64,000 bases of DNA from positions 62,001 to 126,000 of the forward strand of contig NZ_JAHUXH010000023.1 in assembly GCF_019219825.1 (NCBI RefSeq). The letters run 5' to 3'. This DNA comes from Streptomyces sp. TRM70350 (GTDB lineage: Bacteria; Actinomycetota; Actinomycetes; Streptomycetales; Streptomycetaceae). Below the pieces are notes generated by a model. That model ran no database searches. It was not told the origin of the DNA and saw only the letters and a list, made by a program, of their open reading frames with translations. Both the position numbers and the translations under genes were made by a program. Below, piece after piece: positions 32,392 to 41,727 of this stretch; positions within the stretch are counted from its first letter, which is position 1; each line of letters starts with the position of its first letter.

Positions 32392-33138
32392 GTGCGACAG
32401 ACCCTGAGCAAGGGATTGATCGTGGCCGCCGCCGCGACAAGCGCCCTGTCTCTGTACGGCACATGGGCGTACGCGGACTCCCGCATGCATGGGGCCGCGA
32501 CGGACTCACCCGCTGTGCTGTCGGGCAACACGGTTCGGTGGGTCGACCTGGATGAGCTGGACGTTGATGAGCCGGATGAGCCGGAGGACGCTTTCGGATA
32601 CGGCACGTCCACGGACGGCACATCGGAATACGGCACGTCCGGGTACGGCGCGACCGAAGACAGCACATCCGAAGCCAGCTCGTCGGAATACGGCGCGTCC
32701 ACGAACAGCTCGTCGGATTACGGCACGTCCGAAGACACCACGTCCGGATACGGCACGTCCGGATACGGCACCTCCGGATACGGCACCTCCGGATACGGCA
32801 CATCGGGATACGGCACGTCCGGATACGGGTCCGAGGAACCGAGCGACGAGTCCTCCTGCGATTGCTACGGATACGGCTACGGCGAGGACGACTCGCCCAA
32901 GCCGACGCCCACCCCCAGCAAGCCGACCACGCCCCCGCCTCCCGAGAAGACCACCCCTCCGGCCCCCCCGTCGCCGAAGCCGACGCCTCCCGCGCCGAAG
33001 GCACCGCCCACGAAGCCGCGTCCCCAGATGCCCGAGACCGGCGCTGAGAGCATCCTCGCCGCGACGGCCGCCGGCGGGACACTGCTGGCCACTGGAACCC
33101 TGCTGTACCGGCGAGGCCGGGCCAAGTCCCGTCGGTAG
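32392..33138 (+). CDS. repeat-rich surface protein with MPETG sorting signal
   Basis: A 248-aa exported protein: signal peptide (VRQTLSKGLIVAAAATSALS...YADS), an acidic stretch, about 20 YGTSG/YGxST pentapeptide-like units (residues about 65-145), the Cys/Tyr cluster CDCYGYGYGEDD, a Pro/Lys/Thr-rich wall-spanning region, then MPETG, a hydrophobic helix and RRGRAKSRR. That ending is an LPXTG-type sortase signal with Met in place of Leu. GTG start with AAAGGAC 9 nt upstream. Likely displayed on the cell wall; the repeats may be flexible glycosylated stalks. Function unknown. Confidence 0.85.
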   Translation: MRQTLSKGLIVAAAATSALSLYGTWAYADSRMHGAATDSPAVLSGNTVRWVDLDELDVDEPDEPEDAFGYGTSTDGTSEYGTSGYGATEDSTSEASSSEYGASTNSSSDYGTSEDTTSGYGTSGYGTSGYGTSGYGTSGYGTSGYGSEEPSDESSCDCYGYGYGEDDSPKPTPTPSKPTTPPPPEKTTPPAPPSPKPTPPAPKAPPTKPRPQMPETGAESILAATAAGGTLLATGTLLYRRGRAKSRR

Positions 33139-33143
33139 CACAC

Positions 33144-33174
33144 CGGGTGCCGGACGCCTCGCGCCCGGCACCCG
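33144..33174 (+). terminator. terminator after the MPETG protein gene
   Basis: CGGGTGCCGG (33144-33153) and CCGGCACCCG (33165-33174) form a 10-bp stem with extra inner pairs, just after the stop codon. Confidence 0.75.
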
Positions 33175-33324
33175 CCGCTCCGTTCCGTCCGGCGAGACTT
33201 CTCGTCCGTCCGTCCGTTCCTCTTTGCGGGCGATCAGCGCCGAGCCGCCCGACTCATTTGGTGCATTCAGCGTATATATGGCTGTGTCTTGATATAAGGG
33301 GGCAGCCACACCGAAGGAGTAGGA

Positions 33325-34602
33325 ATGACGTCCGAGCCTCGCCGGTCCACCCACAAGCGACTGGCGCTACTCGCCGCGGCGGTACTCGTCGCGGTGCTCG
33401 TCGCAGTGCTCGCGTCGGCAGTTGTCGTTCCGGACCCGGGCCTTGAGGCCGACACTTCAGGCAAGCCTGATTCGCCACACTGCCTGCCGGTTGCGGGTTC
33501 CGCACGGCCAACGGGTCCCACCCCTTCCGTGTGCTCTCCCCACGGCATCTCGGGATCGGACGCCCCCGCCCTCGGCGCGTACGTCGGCTACGACATCCGC
33601 GGCGTGAAGCGGATCAAGGAGTTCAGCACATGGCTGGGCGGCGCCAAGGTGCGCGTGGGGCACACGTACCTGCCCGGAGACCTGTGGAGCAACATCGAGG
33701 GCAGGCGGGACTTCCTCGACGTCTGGGCCGAGTGGCGGCGGGCCGAGGACGACCGGGTCTTCGTGCTCAACGTCCCGCTGATGGAACAGAACGAGGCGGA
33801 TCTTCCCGACAGCAAGGTCAGAGACCTGCTGCGGCAGGCCGCGGGCGGCGCGTTCGACCGGCACTTCCGGACGCTGGCAAAGAACCTCGTCGCCCTGGGG
33901 GTGCCGGACACGATCCTGGTGCTCGGCTGGGAGATGAACGGCATCACGTACACCCACCGCTGCGGCCCCAACCCGAAGCACTGGAAGGCGTACTGGCGGC
34001 GCATCGTCACCGCCATGCGCTCGGTGCCCGGCCAGAGGTTCATGTTCGAGTTCGCACCGAACCGGGGCGTGGACGACATTCCGTGGCCGAAGTGCTATCC
34101 GGGTGACGACGTCGTCGACATCATCGGCATGGACTCGTACGACCAGCCGAACGGGATCACATTCGACGAGCAGGTGTCCGAGCCCTACGGCCTGCAGTTC
34201 CACGTCGACTTCGCGAAGGCGCACGGCAAGCCGATCGCGTACCCCGAGTGGGGTCTGTTCCGTAACGGTGACAACGTGACGTACATGCTGCGCATGCTCG
34301 CGTGGCTGGACGAGCACAAGCCGCTGTACCACACGGTCACCGACTACTGCCCGCACGGTGTCTGGGAGTGCTCCGCCAATTCCCGGGCGTCCGCCGTCTA
34401 CCGGGCGGTGGTGTCCGGTCAGTACGCGCCGGATCCGGAACCGGAGCCGTCGGTCCCCTCCACGCGGCCGCCCACGGCTTCCGTCGAGCCGCCGCATCCG
34501 ACTCCGAATCCGACGCCTGCCCACCCCCGCCCCACGGGCTGCCCGTGCAGGCCGGGTGAACGCTTCGGCCCTTCGGGTTGCCCGTGCACGCCGGGAGAAT
34601 GA
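33325..34602 (+). CDS. secreted GH26-like glycoside hydrolase
   Basis: A 425-aa exported or membrane-anchored glycosidase. An N-terminal hydrophobic segment (about 12-36) is followed by a TIM-barrel domain resembling GH26 beta-mannanases: acid/base Glu203 in LGWEMNG and nucleophile Glu308 in AYPEWGLF, with FEFAPNRG and IIGMDSYDQP on neighbouring strands. The tail is Pro/Thr-rich and ends in two GCPC-PGE motifs (four Cys). GAAGGAG lies 6 nt before the ATG. Placed beside the exopolysaccharide genes, it may trim or release that polymer; the substrate is inferred, not shown. Confidence 0.85.
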   Translation: MTSEPRRSTHKRLALLAAAVLVAVLVAVLASAVVVPDPGLEADTSGKPDSPHCLPVAGSARPTGPTPSVCSPHGISGSDAPALGAYVGYDIRGVKRIKEFSTWLGGAKVRVGHTYLPGDLWSNIEGRRDFLDVWAEWRRAEDDRVFVLNVPLMEQNEADLPDSKVRDLLRQAAGGAFDRHFRTLAKNLVALGVPDTILVLGWEMNGITYTHRCGPNPKHWKAYWRRIVTAMRSVPGQRFMFEFAPNRGVDDIPWPKCYPGDDVVDIIGMDSYDQPNGITFDEQVSEPYGLQFHVDFAKAHGKPIAYPEWGLFRNGDNVTYMLRMLAWLDEHKPLYHTVTDYCPHGVWECSANSRASAVYRAVVSGQYAPDPEPEPSVPSTRPPTASVEPPHPTPNPTPAHPRPTGCPCRPGERFGPSGCPCTPGE

Positions 34603-34625
34603 CCCAACGGTGGTGGCGCGAGCGC

Positions 34626-35747
34626 CTACCCGGACTCCGGGGATCCTGCGGTGGCGTTCCGGCGCAGGATCTTCTTGGCCCGGGCTCGCGCGGCGGCTTC
34701 GCCGGCCGCGGCCGCCAGCAGCGGCGCGGTGCGGCGACGGGCCAGCAGCAGACGCTGGTTGACGACGGTCTCCGGGTGCCAGCGGCGCTTGTAGGGCTCG
34801 TCGCCGCGCAGCAGGCTCAGGACCTGACGCTCGCCCCCGGCCACGAGATCCTCGGTGAAGGCACGCAGCAGCATCGTCGCCACGTCCGCCTTGCGCTCCA
34901 GCAGTTGAGGGTCGACGCCGTACAAATACAGGCCCTCCCACCTCCTCGACAGCACTGTCAGAGCTACCGCCACCACGGCACCGTCGAGCACGAACTCCCT
35001 CACGGCCGCATCGCCGGACCGGACCATCGCGGGCACCGAGCGGACCAGGTGCTCCAGGAACCTCGGCCGCAGGTGCTCGGGCGTCACCTTCCTGCCCTGC
35101 CACTGCAGCCGGTGCAGCACGAGAAGTCGGCGCAGCGCACCCTCTGTTTCGTCGTGCCCCACGACACGCCACTCGACGCCGAGCCGTCCGAGCTTGCTGA
35201 TCTTGTTACGGATCCGCCGAGCGCGCGTCGACGGCAGCCGCCCGATCAGCTGATCCATGGGGACGGCGGGCAACTCCAGGCACAGCGAGTCGGGCACAAG
35301 GTGACGCGGACCGCGCCAGCAGTCGTAGATCCGCTCCACCACGCCGCCCGGCCGCACCTCACGGAAGTCGATCAGAGCGGTGCGGGCCAGGTCGGCCAGG
35401 GCGTCCGCCAGCGCCGGGGCGCCCTGAGCAGCCGCTCTCTCGTCGAGGAGCACATCGCAGAAGTCCGTGATGGCGCCGCCGATCGGCACCAGAGTGGGAA
35501 ACGGGCGGCGTACCCGCATCAGCGGTGCGGCAGCCACCAGTTCACCGTCGCCCCGCACCAGGACGAGCCGAAGCCCGCCCGGCGTTCCGTACGACCGCCA
35601 CCACGAGTGCAGCCAGGCGTGGCTCTGGAACGGCGTCGCGGCCCCGCAGGCGCGGTGCAGCCGTCCCCACTCCCCTGCCAGCTCCGCGAACGCGTGCTCG
35701 TCGGTGCATACCTCCACCGACACCGCACGGCCGGTTGCGGTGGTCAC
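34626..35747 (-). CDS. CelD/BcsL-like GNAT acyltransferase of polysaccharide locus
   Basis: A 373-aa protein of the BioF2-like GNAT group (Acetyltransf_6) often found in exopolysaccharide clusters. Recognisable parts are ATPFQSHAWLHSWWRSYG near the N-terminus, VPIGGAITDFCDVL in the middle, and WEGLYLYGVDPQLLERKAD, VATMLLRAF and LLRGDEPYKRRW in the acyltransferase fold. It may acylate a sugar or lipid-linked intermediate. The GTG at 35747 overlaps the stop of the Wzz-like gene (GTGA), so it is the last, coupled gene of the minus-strand operon and converges on the GH26-like gene. Confidence 0.85.
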   Translation of the reverse strand: MTTATGRAVSVEVCTDEHAFAELAGEWGRLHRACGAATPFQSHAWLHSWWRSYGTPGGLRLVLVRGDGELVAAAPLMRVRRPFPTLVPIGGAITDFCDVLLDERAAAQGAPALADALADLARTALIDFREVRPGGVVERIYDCWRGPRHLVPDSLCLELPAVPMDQLIGRLPSTRARRIRNKISKLGRLGVEWRVVGHDETEGALRRLLVLHRLQWQGRKVTPEHLRPRFLEHLVRSVPAMVRSGDAAVREFVLDGAVVAVALTVLSRRWEGLYLYGVDPQLLERKADVATMLLRAFTEDLVAGGERQVLSLLRGDEPYKRRWHPETVVNQRLLLARRRTAPLLAAAAGEAAARARAKKILRRNATAGSPESG

Positions 35748-36433
35748 AGCGCCCCCTCGGTGTCGGCGGCGGGGGCCGGGGCGGGCAGCTGGGCCCGCCC
35801 GGTGTGGCCGTCCGGGTTCGTGGGCGCCGCCCGCCGGGGCCGGGCCAGCAGCGCGAGGCCGCCCAGCAGGCCTCCGGCGCTCGCGCCCACGAGCGAGGTC
35901 AGCGCCGGGGACGCGGACGACGGCTCGGTGGGTTTGAGGGCTCGGGACAGGAGCACGAGCTGGATGCCGGTCTCGTTCTTGGCACGGTCGGCCTGCACGG
36001 TCAGTGCGTGAGAGACGGCGTTGGCGATGTCGGCGGCCTGGTCGCGGTGTTCGGAGTCCGCCGTGATCGCGACCATCGGCGCGTCGGGAGAGGTGGCGGC
36101 GCGCACGCTTCTGCGCAGTTCCTTCACCGGCACGCCCGCCCACATCTGCGCGTCCGCCAGCACGGCGAGCTGTGTCGCGACACGGCCGTAGGCCTGAGCG
36201 AATCCGAGTGCCGCCGTGGCGTCGGAGCTCGTTTCGCCGGTCGGTACGGCGATGACGTAGCTCGTGGCCGTGTACTGCGGTGGCTTCACCACCCCGTACA
36301 CGCCTCCGGCCGCGGCACCGAGCAGTACGCCCGCCGGGATCAGCCACCGCGGAAGTTGCCGCCACACGCGCGCGAGAATCCGGCGCGGCAGTCGCACGGG
36401 CCGGCTGGGGTTGTCGGTCATCAGGGGACTCAC
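35744..36433 (-). CDS. Wzz-like chain-length determinant / polysaccharide co-polymerase
   Basis: A 229-aa membrane protein with two helices framing a periplasmic-side domain: WLIPAGVLLGAAAGGVYGVV (about 30-50) followed by KPPQYTATSYVIAV, the typical Wzz strand, and LTSLVGASAGGLLGGLALLA near 180-200, then a Pro/Arg-rich cytoplasmic tail. No Tyr-kinase domain. Wzz-type proteins set polymer length. The GTG at 36433 overlaps the preceding glycosyltransferase stop (GTGA), and its own stop overlaps the GNAT start. Confidence 0.85.
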   Translation of the reverse strand: MSPLMTDNPSRPVRLPRRILARVWRQLPRWLIPAGVLLGAAAGGVYGVVKPPQYTATSYVIAVPTGETSSDATAALGFAQAYGRVATQLAVLADAQMWAGVPVKELRRSVRAATSPDAPMVAITADSEHRDQAADIANAVSHALTVQADRAKNETGIQLVLLSRALKPTEPSSASPALTSLVGASAGGLLGGLALLARPRRAAPTNPDGHTGRAQLPAPAPAADTEGAL

Positions 36434-37566
36434 TTCCTAGTTGATCCACCAGCCGCCAGGGCTGCCGTGTACACGTCCATCAACTGCCGGGCGGTGCGCT
36501 CGATGTCGTAGTGCCGCACGGCGTCCGGTACGGCTCGTTCGCCGGGTCCTGCCGCACGCAGCCGCTGGAGTTCCTGCGCGAACTCCTCGGCACCGCCCGT
36601 CAGGCACTGGGCGCCCGGTGCCGCGTCCGGCGGCAGGTCGGCGAGGGCGGGAGCGCTCGTGTACAGCACGGGGAGCCCGGCCGCGAGGGCCTCCAGCACG
36701 GCCAGGCCGAACGTCTCGTCCGTGCCGGGCGCGGCGACCACGTCCAGCGCGGACAGCAGCGCCGGGAGCTCCGGCGCGTCAATGCGGGCATCCGGCAGGT
36801 AGGGAAGCTCGCCGGTGAGTACCACCCGGTCCGCGATCCCCAGTTCTCGCGCGATGCGCCGCAGTGTCTCCTCCCCGGGCCCGGAACCGGCCAGCACCAG
36901 CCGTACGTCGCCGGGCAGCTCGGCTACCGCGCGCACGACCACGTCGAAGCGCTTGGCGGGGACGAGGCGGCCGATGCCGCCCACCACGTAGGCGTCCTCG
37001 GGCAGTCCGTAGAAGGCGCGGGCCTCCTTGCGGCGCACCTCGTCGAAGCGGAAGCGGCAGGCGTCGATGCCGTTGGGGACGACGCGGATGCGCTCATCGG
37101 GTACGCCCCAGTCGCGCAGCAGCCCGGCGCCCGTCGGGGAGACGGCGACCGTGGCACGGCCAAGGCGCTCGGTGGCCAGGTACAGGGCCCGGATGCCCGC
37201 GTTCAGGGTCCTGCCCTCCAACCGCGTCGCGCACAGCGAGTGCTCGGTGGCCACCACGGCCCGGACACCCGCGAGGCGAGCGGCGATCCGGCCGTACACG
37301 CACGCCCGGTACAGGTGCGTGTGCACCACGTCGTAGCGGCCGGCGCGGATCCGCCGGACGAGACGGAAGAGCGCGCGGAGGTCGCGGTTGCCGCGCATGC
37401 CGAGGTCGGTGACGCGGACGCCGTCGGCAACCAGCCCGTCGGCGACCGGACCGGGGTTGGCCAGTGTGATCACGTCGCATGTCGCGGGCAGATGGCGCAC
37501 CAGCAGGCGCAGTTGCTGCTCGGCTCCCCCCACGCCGAGACCGGTGATGACGTGCAGCACTCTCAT
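36430..37566 (-). CDS. GT4 glycosyltransferase
   Basis: A 378-aa GT-B fold enzyme, MRVLHVITGLGVGGAEQQLR, with ATEHSLCATRLEG, VVPNGIDACRF, GGIGRLVPAKRFD and TDETFGLAVLEALAAG (the E-x7-E nucleotide-sugar motif). Adds a sugar from an NDP donor to the lipid-linked repeat unit in the cytoplasm. Its ATG overlaps the deacetylase stop (ATGA) and its stop overlaps the Wzz-like start. Donor and acceptor not predictable. Confidence 0.93.
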   Translation of the reverse strand: MRVLHVITGLGVGGAEQQLRLLVRHLPATCDVITLANPGPVADGLVADGVRVTDLGMRGNRDLRALFRLVRRIRAGRYDVVHTHLYRACVYGRIAARLAGVRAVVATEHSLCATRLEGRTLNAGIRALYLATERLGRATVAVSPTGAGLLRDWGVPDERIRVVPNGIDACRFRFDEVRRKEARAFYGLPEDAYVVGGIGRLVPAKRFDVVVRAVAELPGDVRLVLAGSGPGEETLRRIARELGIADRVVLTGELPYLPDARIDAPELPALLSALDVVAAPGTDETFGLAVLEALAAGLPVLYTSAPALADLPPDAAPGAQCLTGGAEEFAQELQRLRAAGPGERAVPDAVRHYDIERTARQLMDVYTAALAAGGSTRK

Positions 37567-38354
37567 GAGGCCTCCACGGCACGTCTCCAGGCACGAGCCA
37601 GCCGTCGCTTCATCTCCAGACGCAGCCCGGTGTCGGCCTGCCCGATGTGGATGCGGGGCAGCGCCAGGTCGCCGGCGTCCTCGGGGTCGGGGGCGGTGGC
37701 GCAGGCGTAGCGGTAGCCCGCAGCGTGCACGGCGGCCCTGACACGTGCGTCGACCGAGCCGTACGGGTAGCAGAAGCCCTGGATCTCCTGACCGGTGATC
37801 TCGGCGAGCAGGACGCGGCTGTGGTGGACTTCGGCGTGCAGCGTGTCGTCCGGGACTCCGGTGAGGTGGGCGTGTGTGAGTCCGTGCGAGCCGACCTCGA
37901 CGCCCGCGGCCGTGATGAGGCGGATGTCGTCCGCGTCGAGCAGCCGCTTGCACGGGCCGGACGGCTCCCAGTCGTTCTCCCCGCCGAGTCGCCCGACCAC
38001 CGGGAACACGGTGGCGCCGCACTGCCAACGGCGCAGCACGGGCAGCGCGGCGGTGAGGAAGTCGGCGTAGCCGTCGTCGAAGGTGAGCCCGACGAGCCCC
38101 CGTTCCTCTCCTCGGGCGCGGGCGTCGAGCAGTTCCCGCATGCTCACCCCGCGCAGGCCGCGGCCACGCAGCCAGGCGAGCTGGCGGTCGAGGCGGTCGG
38201 CGGAGACGGTGACATTGAACGGGTCGTCCGTGCAGTCCGCGACGGAGTGGTACATGGCCACCCAGGCGGCCGGGCCCCGCCGGGGCCGTCTCCGTACGAC
38301 CGGCCCGGTATCCTGCCCAGCCGTTGGGTGGGCTTCTGAGGCGTCAATGACCAT
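37563..38354 (-). CDS. polysaccharide deacetylase (NodB fold)
   Basis: A 263-aa CE4-type enzyme. Motif 1 TFDDGYAD is at residues 91-98 and motif 2 SHGLTHAHL at 156-164 (metal ligands Asp, His157, His161), followed by FCYPYGSVD. Removes N-acetyl groups from amino sugars in a polymer. No signal peptide is evident, so it may act on lipid-linked intermediates on the cytoplasmic face or be exported without a classical signal. Overlaps the flippase gene by 11 bp and the glycosyltransferase by 4 bp. Confidence 0.92.
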   Translation of the reverse strand: MVIDASEAHPTAGQDTGPVVRRRPRRGPAAWVAMYHSVADCTDDPFNVTVSADRLDRQLAWLRGRGLRGVSMRELLDARARGEERGLVGLTFDDGYADFLTAALPVLRRWQCGATVFPVVGRLGGENDWEPSGPCKRLLDADDIRLITAAGVEVGSHGLTHAHLTGVPDDTLHAEVHHSRVLLAEITGQEIQGFCYPYGSVDARVRAAVHAAGYRYACATAPDPEDAGDLALPRIHIGQADTGLRLEMKRRLARAWRRAVEAS

Positions 38355-40020
38355 GTTTCTGCTTTCGTGTGAGGGAGCGTCGGATGGTGAGGAAGGCGCT
38401 GCGGGCCAGCGACCGGGCGCCTGCCGCGTCGAGGGCCCAGACCAACAGCAGGTAGACGGCGGTGACGCCCAGGCAGCCCGCGGCGAGGGCGGCCGGCGGC
38501 GAGCTGAACGACTGTGCGCAGACGAACCCGGCTCCGGCGGCGCCCACCGCAGCGCCCACCGGCTTGGCCAGTTCGGTGACGACGCGACGGACGCGTACGG
38601 CGACGCTGCGCCTGCCCAGCCCGCTCAGCAGGAGCAGTGCGGAGAGGGTGATGCCGACCGCGTTGGCCGCCGCGATGCCGCACGCGCCCCAGGGCCCCAC
38701 GGCCCAGGCGGCGATGACGGCGGTGGCGACCATGCCCGCGGCCATCGCCCCCACCGGGTACCAGGTGGCGCGCCCCGCCGAGAAGTACGACCGCACCAGC
38801 GCGCCCACCAACGTGTGGCCGAGCATTCCGAGCGTGTACGCCCGCAGGATGGCGGCGGTCGCCTCGGTGTCCTCGGCCGTGAACGCGCCGCGCTGAAAGA
38901 GAAGATGGACCATCTGCGGCGCACAGGCCACGATCGCGGCGGCGCCCAGCAGCGCGATGCAGGACACCAGGACCAGATCCCGCTCGATACGGTCCCGGGC
39001 CCGCCGCATGTCGCCCTGGGCGACGGCCTGGGTCAACAGGGGATAGGTCACGACGGCCAGCGTCAGCGCCAGCACCATGGGGTACTGCCCGACCTTCTGG
39101 GCGTAGTTCAGGTGCGAGACGGCGCCGGCGGGCAGCGCCGACCCGAAATGGCGCTCCACGAAAACCTGTGAGTGGCGGCACAGCGCGAACAGCAGCACCG
39201 TGGCGACCAGGGTGAGCGTCAGCGACCGGCCGCCCTCACCGGCATCCGCGGAGGCGGGCTGCCGGGGTCCGACGGCGATCCTGCGGCGCAAGGTGAGGGC
39301 CAGCACGGTGAGCGCGAGGCATCCCCCGAGCGCGACCCCGAGTGCGGCGGACCGCACACCCCAGTGGCCGGCGAGGGCCACCATCGTCGCGACGATGGCG
39401 CTGTTGGAGACGAGGGAGATCGTCGCGGGGGCGAGGTACGAGCGGTGTGCCTGCAGGGCCGCGCTGCAGTACCCGAGCAGCCCGAAGGTCAGCACGCAGG
39501 TCGCGGTGATGCGGGTGCAGTCCACCGCGAGGGAGGGATCGGGCAGGCCTGGTGCGAGGACGGAGACCAGCAGCGGCGCCCCGGCGATGAACACCGCGGC
39601 CACGGCGGCGAAGGCGAGGCCCAGCCAGGGCAGCGTGGAGGCGATCAGCTCCCGCACCGGGTCGGGCGCGAGCGCGCCGCGCGCCCGCCGGGCCAGCGCC
39701 ACGCTGAACACGGGGATCAGCACGATCACCATCCCGCCGTCGACCAGCACCGCCGCGACCAGCTCGGGCAGGATCCAGGCCACCAGCAGGGCGTCGGTCT
39801 CGCCGCTCGCCCCGAAGAAGCGGGCCAGGAACTGATCCCGGACGAGTCCGAGCAGCATCCCGGCCATGGACAGCCCGGTCGTGAGCAAGGTCGCCTTCGC
39901 GAGGAAGCGGCCCGAGGGTGCCGAGGTGGGCTCCGTGTCCGCGCGACGAGCCGTGGCCTCGGTCGTCGTCGAGGCCTGATCCGGTACGTCGTCGGGAAGC
40001 GTCGTCGGCGTGGGCCTCAT
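38344..40020 (-). CDS. MurJ/MviN-type lipid-linked saccharide flippase
   Basis: A 558-aa polytopic protein with about 14 helices and MviN signatures (LVRDQFLARFFGASGETDAL, HFGSALPAGAVSHLNYAQKV, VVTYPLLTQAVAQGD, LLFQRGAFTAEDT). In this locus it most likely flips undecaprenyl-linked repeat units for the exopolysaccharide (the Wzx job) rather than lipid II. A 45-residue Thr-rich cytoplasmic N-terminus precedes the first helix. ATG at 40020 overlaps the ligase stop (ATGA). Confidence 0.9.
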   Translation of the reverse strand: MRPTPTTLPDDVPDQASTTTEATARRADTEPTSAPSGRFLAKATLLTTGLSMAGMLLGLVRDQFLARFFGASGETDALLVAWILPELVAAVLVDGGMVIVLIPVFSVALARRARGALAPDPVRELIASTLPWLGLAFAAVAAVFIAGAPLLVSVLAPGLPDPSLAVDCTRITATCVLTFGLLGYCSAALQAHRSYLAPATISLVSNSAIVATMVALAGHWGVRSAALGVALGGCLALTVLALTLRRRIAVGPRQPASADAGEGGRSLTLTLVATVLLFALCRHSQVFVERHFGSALPAGAVSHLNYAQKVGQYPMVLALTLAVVTYPLLTQAVAQGDMRRARDRIERDLVLVSCIALLGAAAIVACAPQMVHLLFQRGAFTAEDTEATAAILRAYTLGMLGHTLVGALVRSYFSAGRATWYPVGAMAAGMVATAVIAAWAVGPWGACGIAAANAVGITLSALLLLSGLGRRSVAVRVRRVVTELAKPVGAAVGAAGAGFVCAQSFSSPPAALAAGCLGVTAVYLLLVWALDAAGARSLARSAFLTIRRSLTRKQKHGH

Positions 40021-41351
40021 CGCGGGCTCGCTTCCGGCAGCGGGGCCCTGCCGTCCGGCGCGTCGTGGCCCAGTGCCCACCAGGCCACCAGGCCGAACTT
40101 GACGCCGATGAGAACGGTGGCGGAGCCTCCGATGTCGCCGTACAGGAAGTCCACGAGGTGCCACAGCAGCAGACCGCAGGCGATGATCGCGCAGTCCGGG
40201 CGGGGCCGGGCCCGGCGGGTGCGCATCAGTGCGCACACCAGCAGGGCCAGCCAGCTTCCGCCCACCGTCACCACGCCGAGCAGCCCCTGCTCGCTGAGGA
40301 TCTCCAGGTACATGTTGTGCGGTGAGAGAAAGGGCTCGCGGTAATAGCCGTGGCCCGCTCCGTCGGTGTCGGAGGCGGAATTCATCGCGAGCGGGGCATG
40401 ACCGTCCCGGTATTCGGGAAAATCTCTCAGCCCCACGCCCGTCAACGGTTTCTCCCGCCACATGCCGACCGCGGCCGACCACAGTGAATAGCGGTCGACG
40501 ACCGACTGGTCCGGAGCGTCGGTGACGTGCGAAATGCTCGCCAGGCGCTCCTGCAGCATCGACGTCCCCACCCCGAACCCGCCGACCAGCACCACGGCGG
40601 CCGCGGCCGCCGCCGCGAACACCTTCATCGCCCGCCGCACCCCGGCCAGCAGCAGCTGTGCTCCGCAGGCCGCGACCGTGGCGATCCAGGAACCCCGGCT
40701 GAAGGACACCGTCAGCGGAAGGAGCAGCGCCAGCGCGAGCACCGTCGCCACGATCCGTTCCCGCCGTGTGGGCGCCCCGAGGGCGAGACCCGTGGCGGCG
40801 ACCACACCGGACGCGACGACCATCGCCATCGCCATCACTTCGGTCGGCCCGAAGGTGCCCACGGCCCGGACGTACACCCCGTCGTACAGGGCGCCCGTAC
40901 CCGTCATGTACTGGTGCACCCCGACCGCGCCCTCCCACACCGCGAGCCCGATCATCGACCAGGCCACCAGCCGCACATCGCGGCGGTCGCGCAGCAGCAC
41001 CAGCACGGCGACCGGGACGAGTACGCAGACCTGCAGGTAGCGGGCGAATCCCACGAGGCCCGCGCCCGCGCTGGACGCGCCGGTCGCGGCGACCGCGACG
41101 CCGATCACGGGCAGCCCGAGCACGACGACGGCCGTTCGCGTCAGCGGACGCCGGGCCCGGCGCACGGTGCGTACGACGGCCCAGAGCACCACCAGCCCGG
41201 AGGCGGCGTCGGCGGGCGTGACGAGGCCGTCCGACATGTACGGCAGTCCGATCAGGGCGATCAACGCCACGACGGGCAGGACGGGAGCGGCCCGGCGCAG
41301 CGACGGCAGGGGTGGTGCCCACGGTGACGCGGCTGCGGACGTCGTGCTCAT
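40017..41351 (-). CDS. O-antigen ligase / polymerase-like membrane protein
   Basis: A 444-aa polytopic protein of the Wzy_C/WaaL superfamily with about 12 helices. The large extracytoplasmic loop holds WREKPLTGVGLRDFPEYRDG and SPHNMYLEILSEQGLLGV, the conserved G-G--N---H-N-YL-I--E-G pattern. Probably polymerises or attaches the repeat units. The ATG at 41351 (MSTTSAAASPW) has GGGAGA upstream; the frame is open 56 codons further without similarity. First gene of the six-gene coupled minus-strand operon. Confidence 0.9.
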   Translation of the reverse strand: MSTTSAAASPWAPPLPSLRRAAPVLPVVALIALIGLPYMSDGLVTPADAASGLVVLWAVVRTVRRARRPLTRTAVVVLGLPVIGVAVAATGASSAGAGLVGFARYLQVCVLVPVAVLVLLRDRRDVRLVAWSMIGLAVWEGAVGVHQYMTGTGALYDGVYVRAVGTFGPTEVMAMAMVVASGVVAATGLALGAPTRRERIVATVLALALLLPLTVSFSRGSWIATVAACGAQLLLAGVRRAMKVFAAAAAAAVVLVGGFGVGTSMLQERLASISHVTDAPDQSVVDRYSLWSAAVGMWREKPLTGVGLRDFPEYRDGHAPLAMNSASDTDGAGHGYYREPFLSPHNMYLEILSEQGLLGVVTVGGSWLALLVCALMRTRRARPRPDCAIIACGLLLWHLVDFLYGDIGGSATVLIGVKFGLVAWWALGHDAPDGRAPLPEASPR

Positions 41352-41727
41352 GTGGGGGTGGTCTCCCTGCGTTTTTGAAACCAGCGGCAAGAGGTGAGAC
41401 TGCGCTGTCGACGTGAATTCTTCGGGCGTGGGGATCGAGAACTGTGACTCGGCGGAGTTCGCTGGTTTTCGGGGGCGAGCACCTCTATCGGCATCTGTAT
41501 TTACCTGAGAAGTCGTCAACTGTGTCGGAACCGTGGGGTCGGACGTGTCGTGTCCCGGAACCGCCAGTCACTCCGTCGGCGTCACCAGCCGACCCCCGAT
41601 GCGTCGAACGGGTGTCTTGCCTCGGCGACCGAATGGGCCGCGGTATGTCGCGGACAACCTGCGATGGCGACCCTCCTACATTCCGGATGTCAGATTAGTT
41701 TTCTTCCATTTCGGGAGGAGTAGTGCT
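41352..41727. promoter_or_regulatory. 376-bp divergent promoter region of the polysaccharide locus
   Basis: Holds promoters for the minus operon (ligase to GNAT) and the plus pair (sugar transferase, glycosyltransferase). A 24-nt element at 41505-41528 (CTGAGAAGTCGTCAAC then TGTGTCGG) recurs with six mismatches at 44827-44850 before the third glycosyltransferase. No gene here. Confidence 0.55.
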
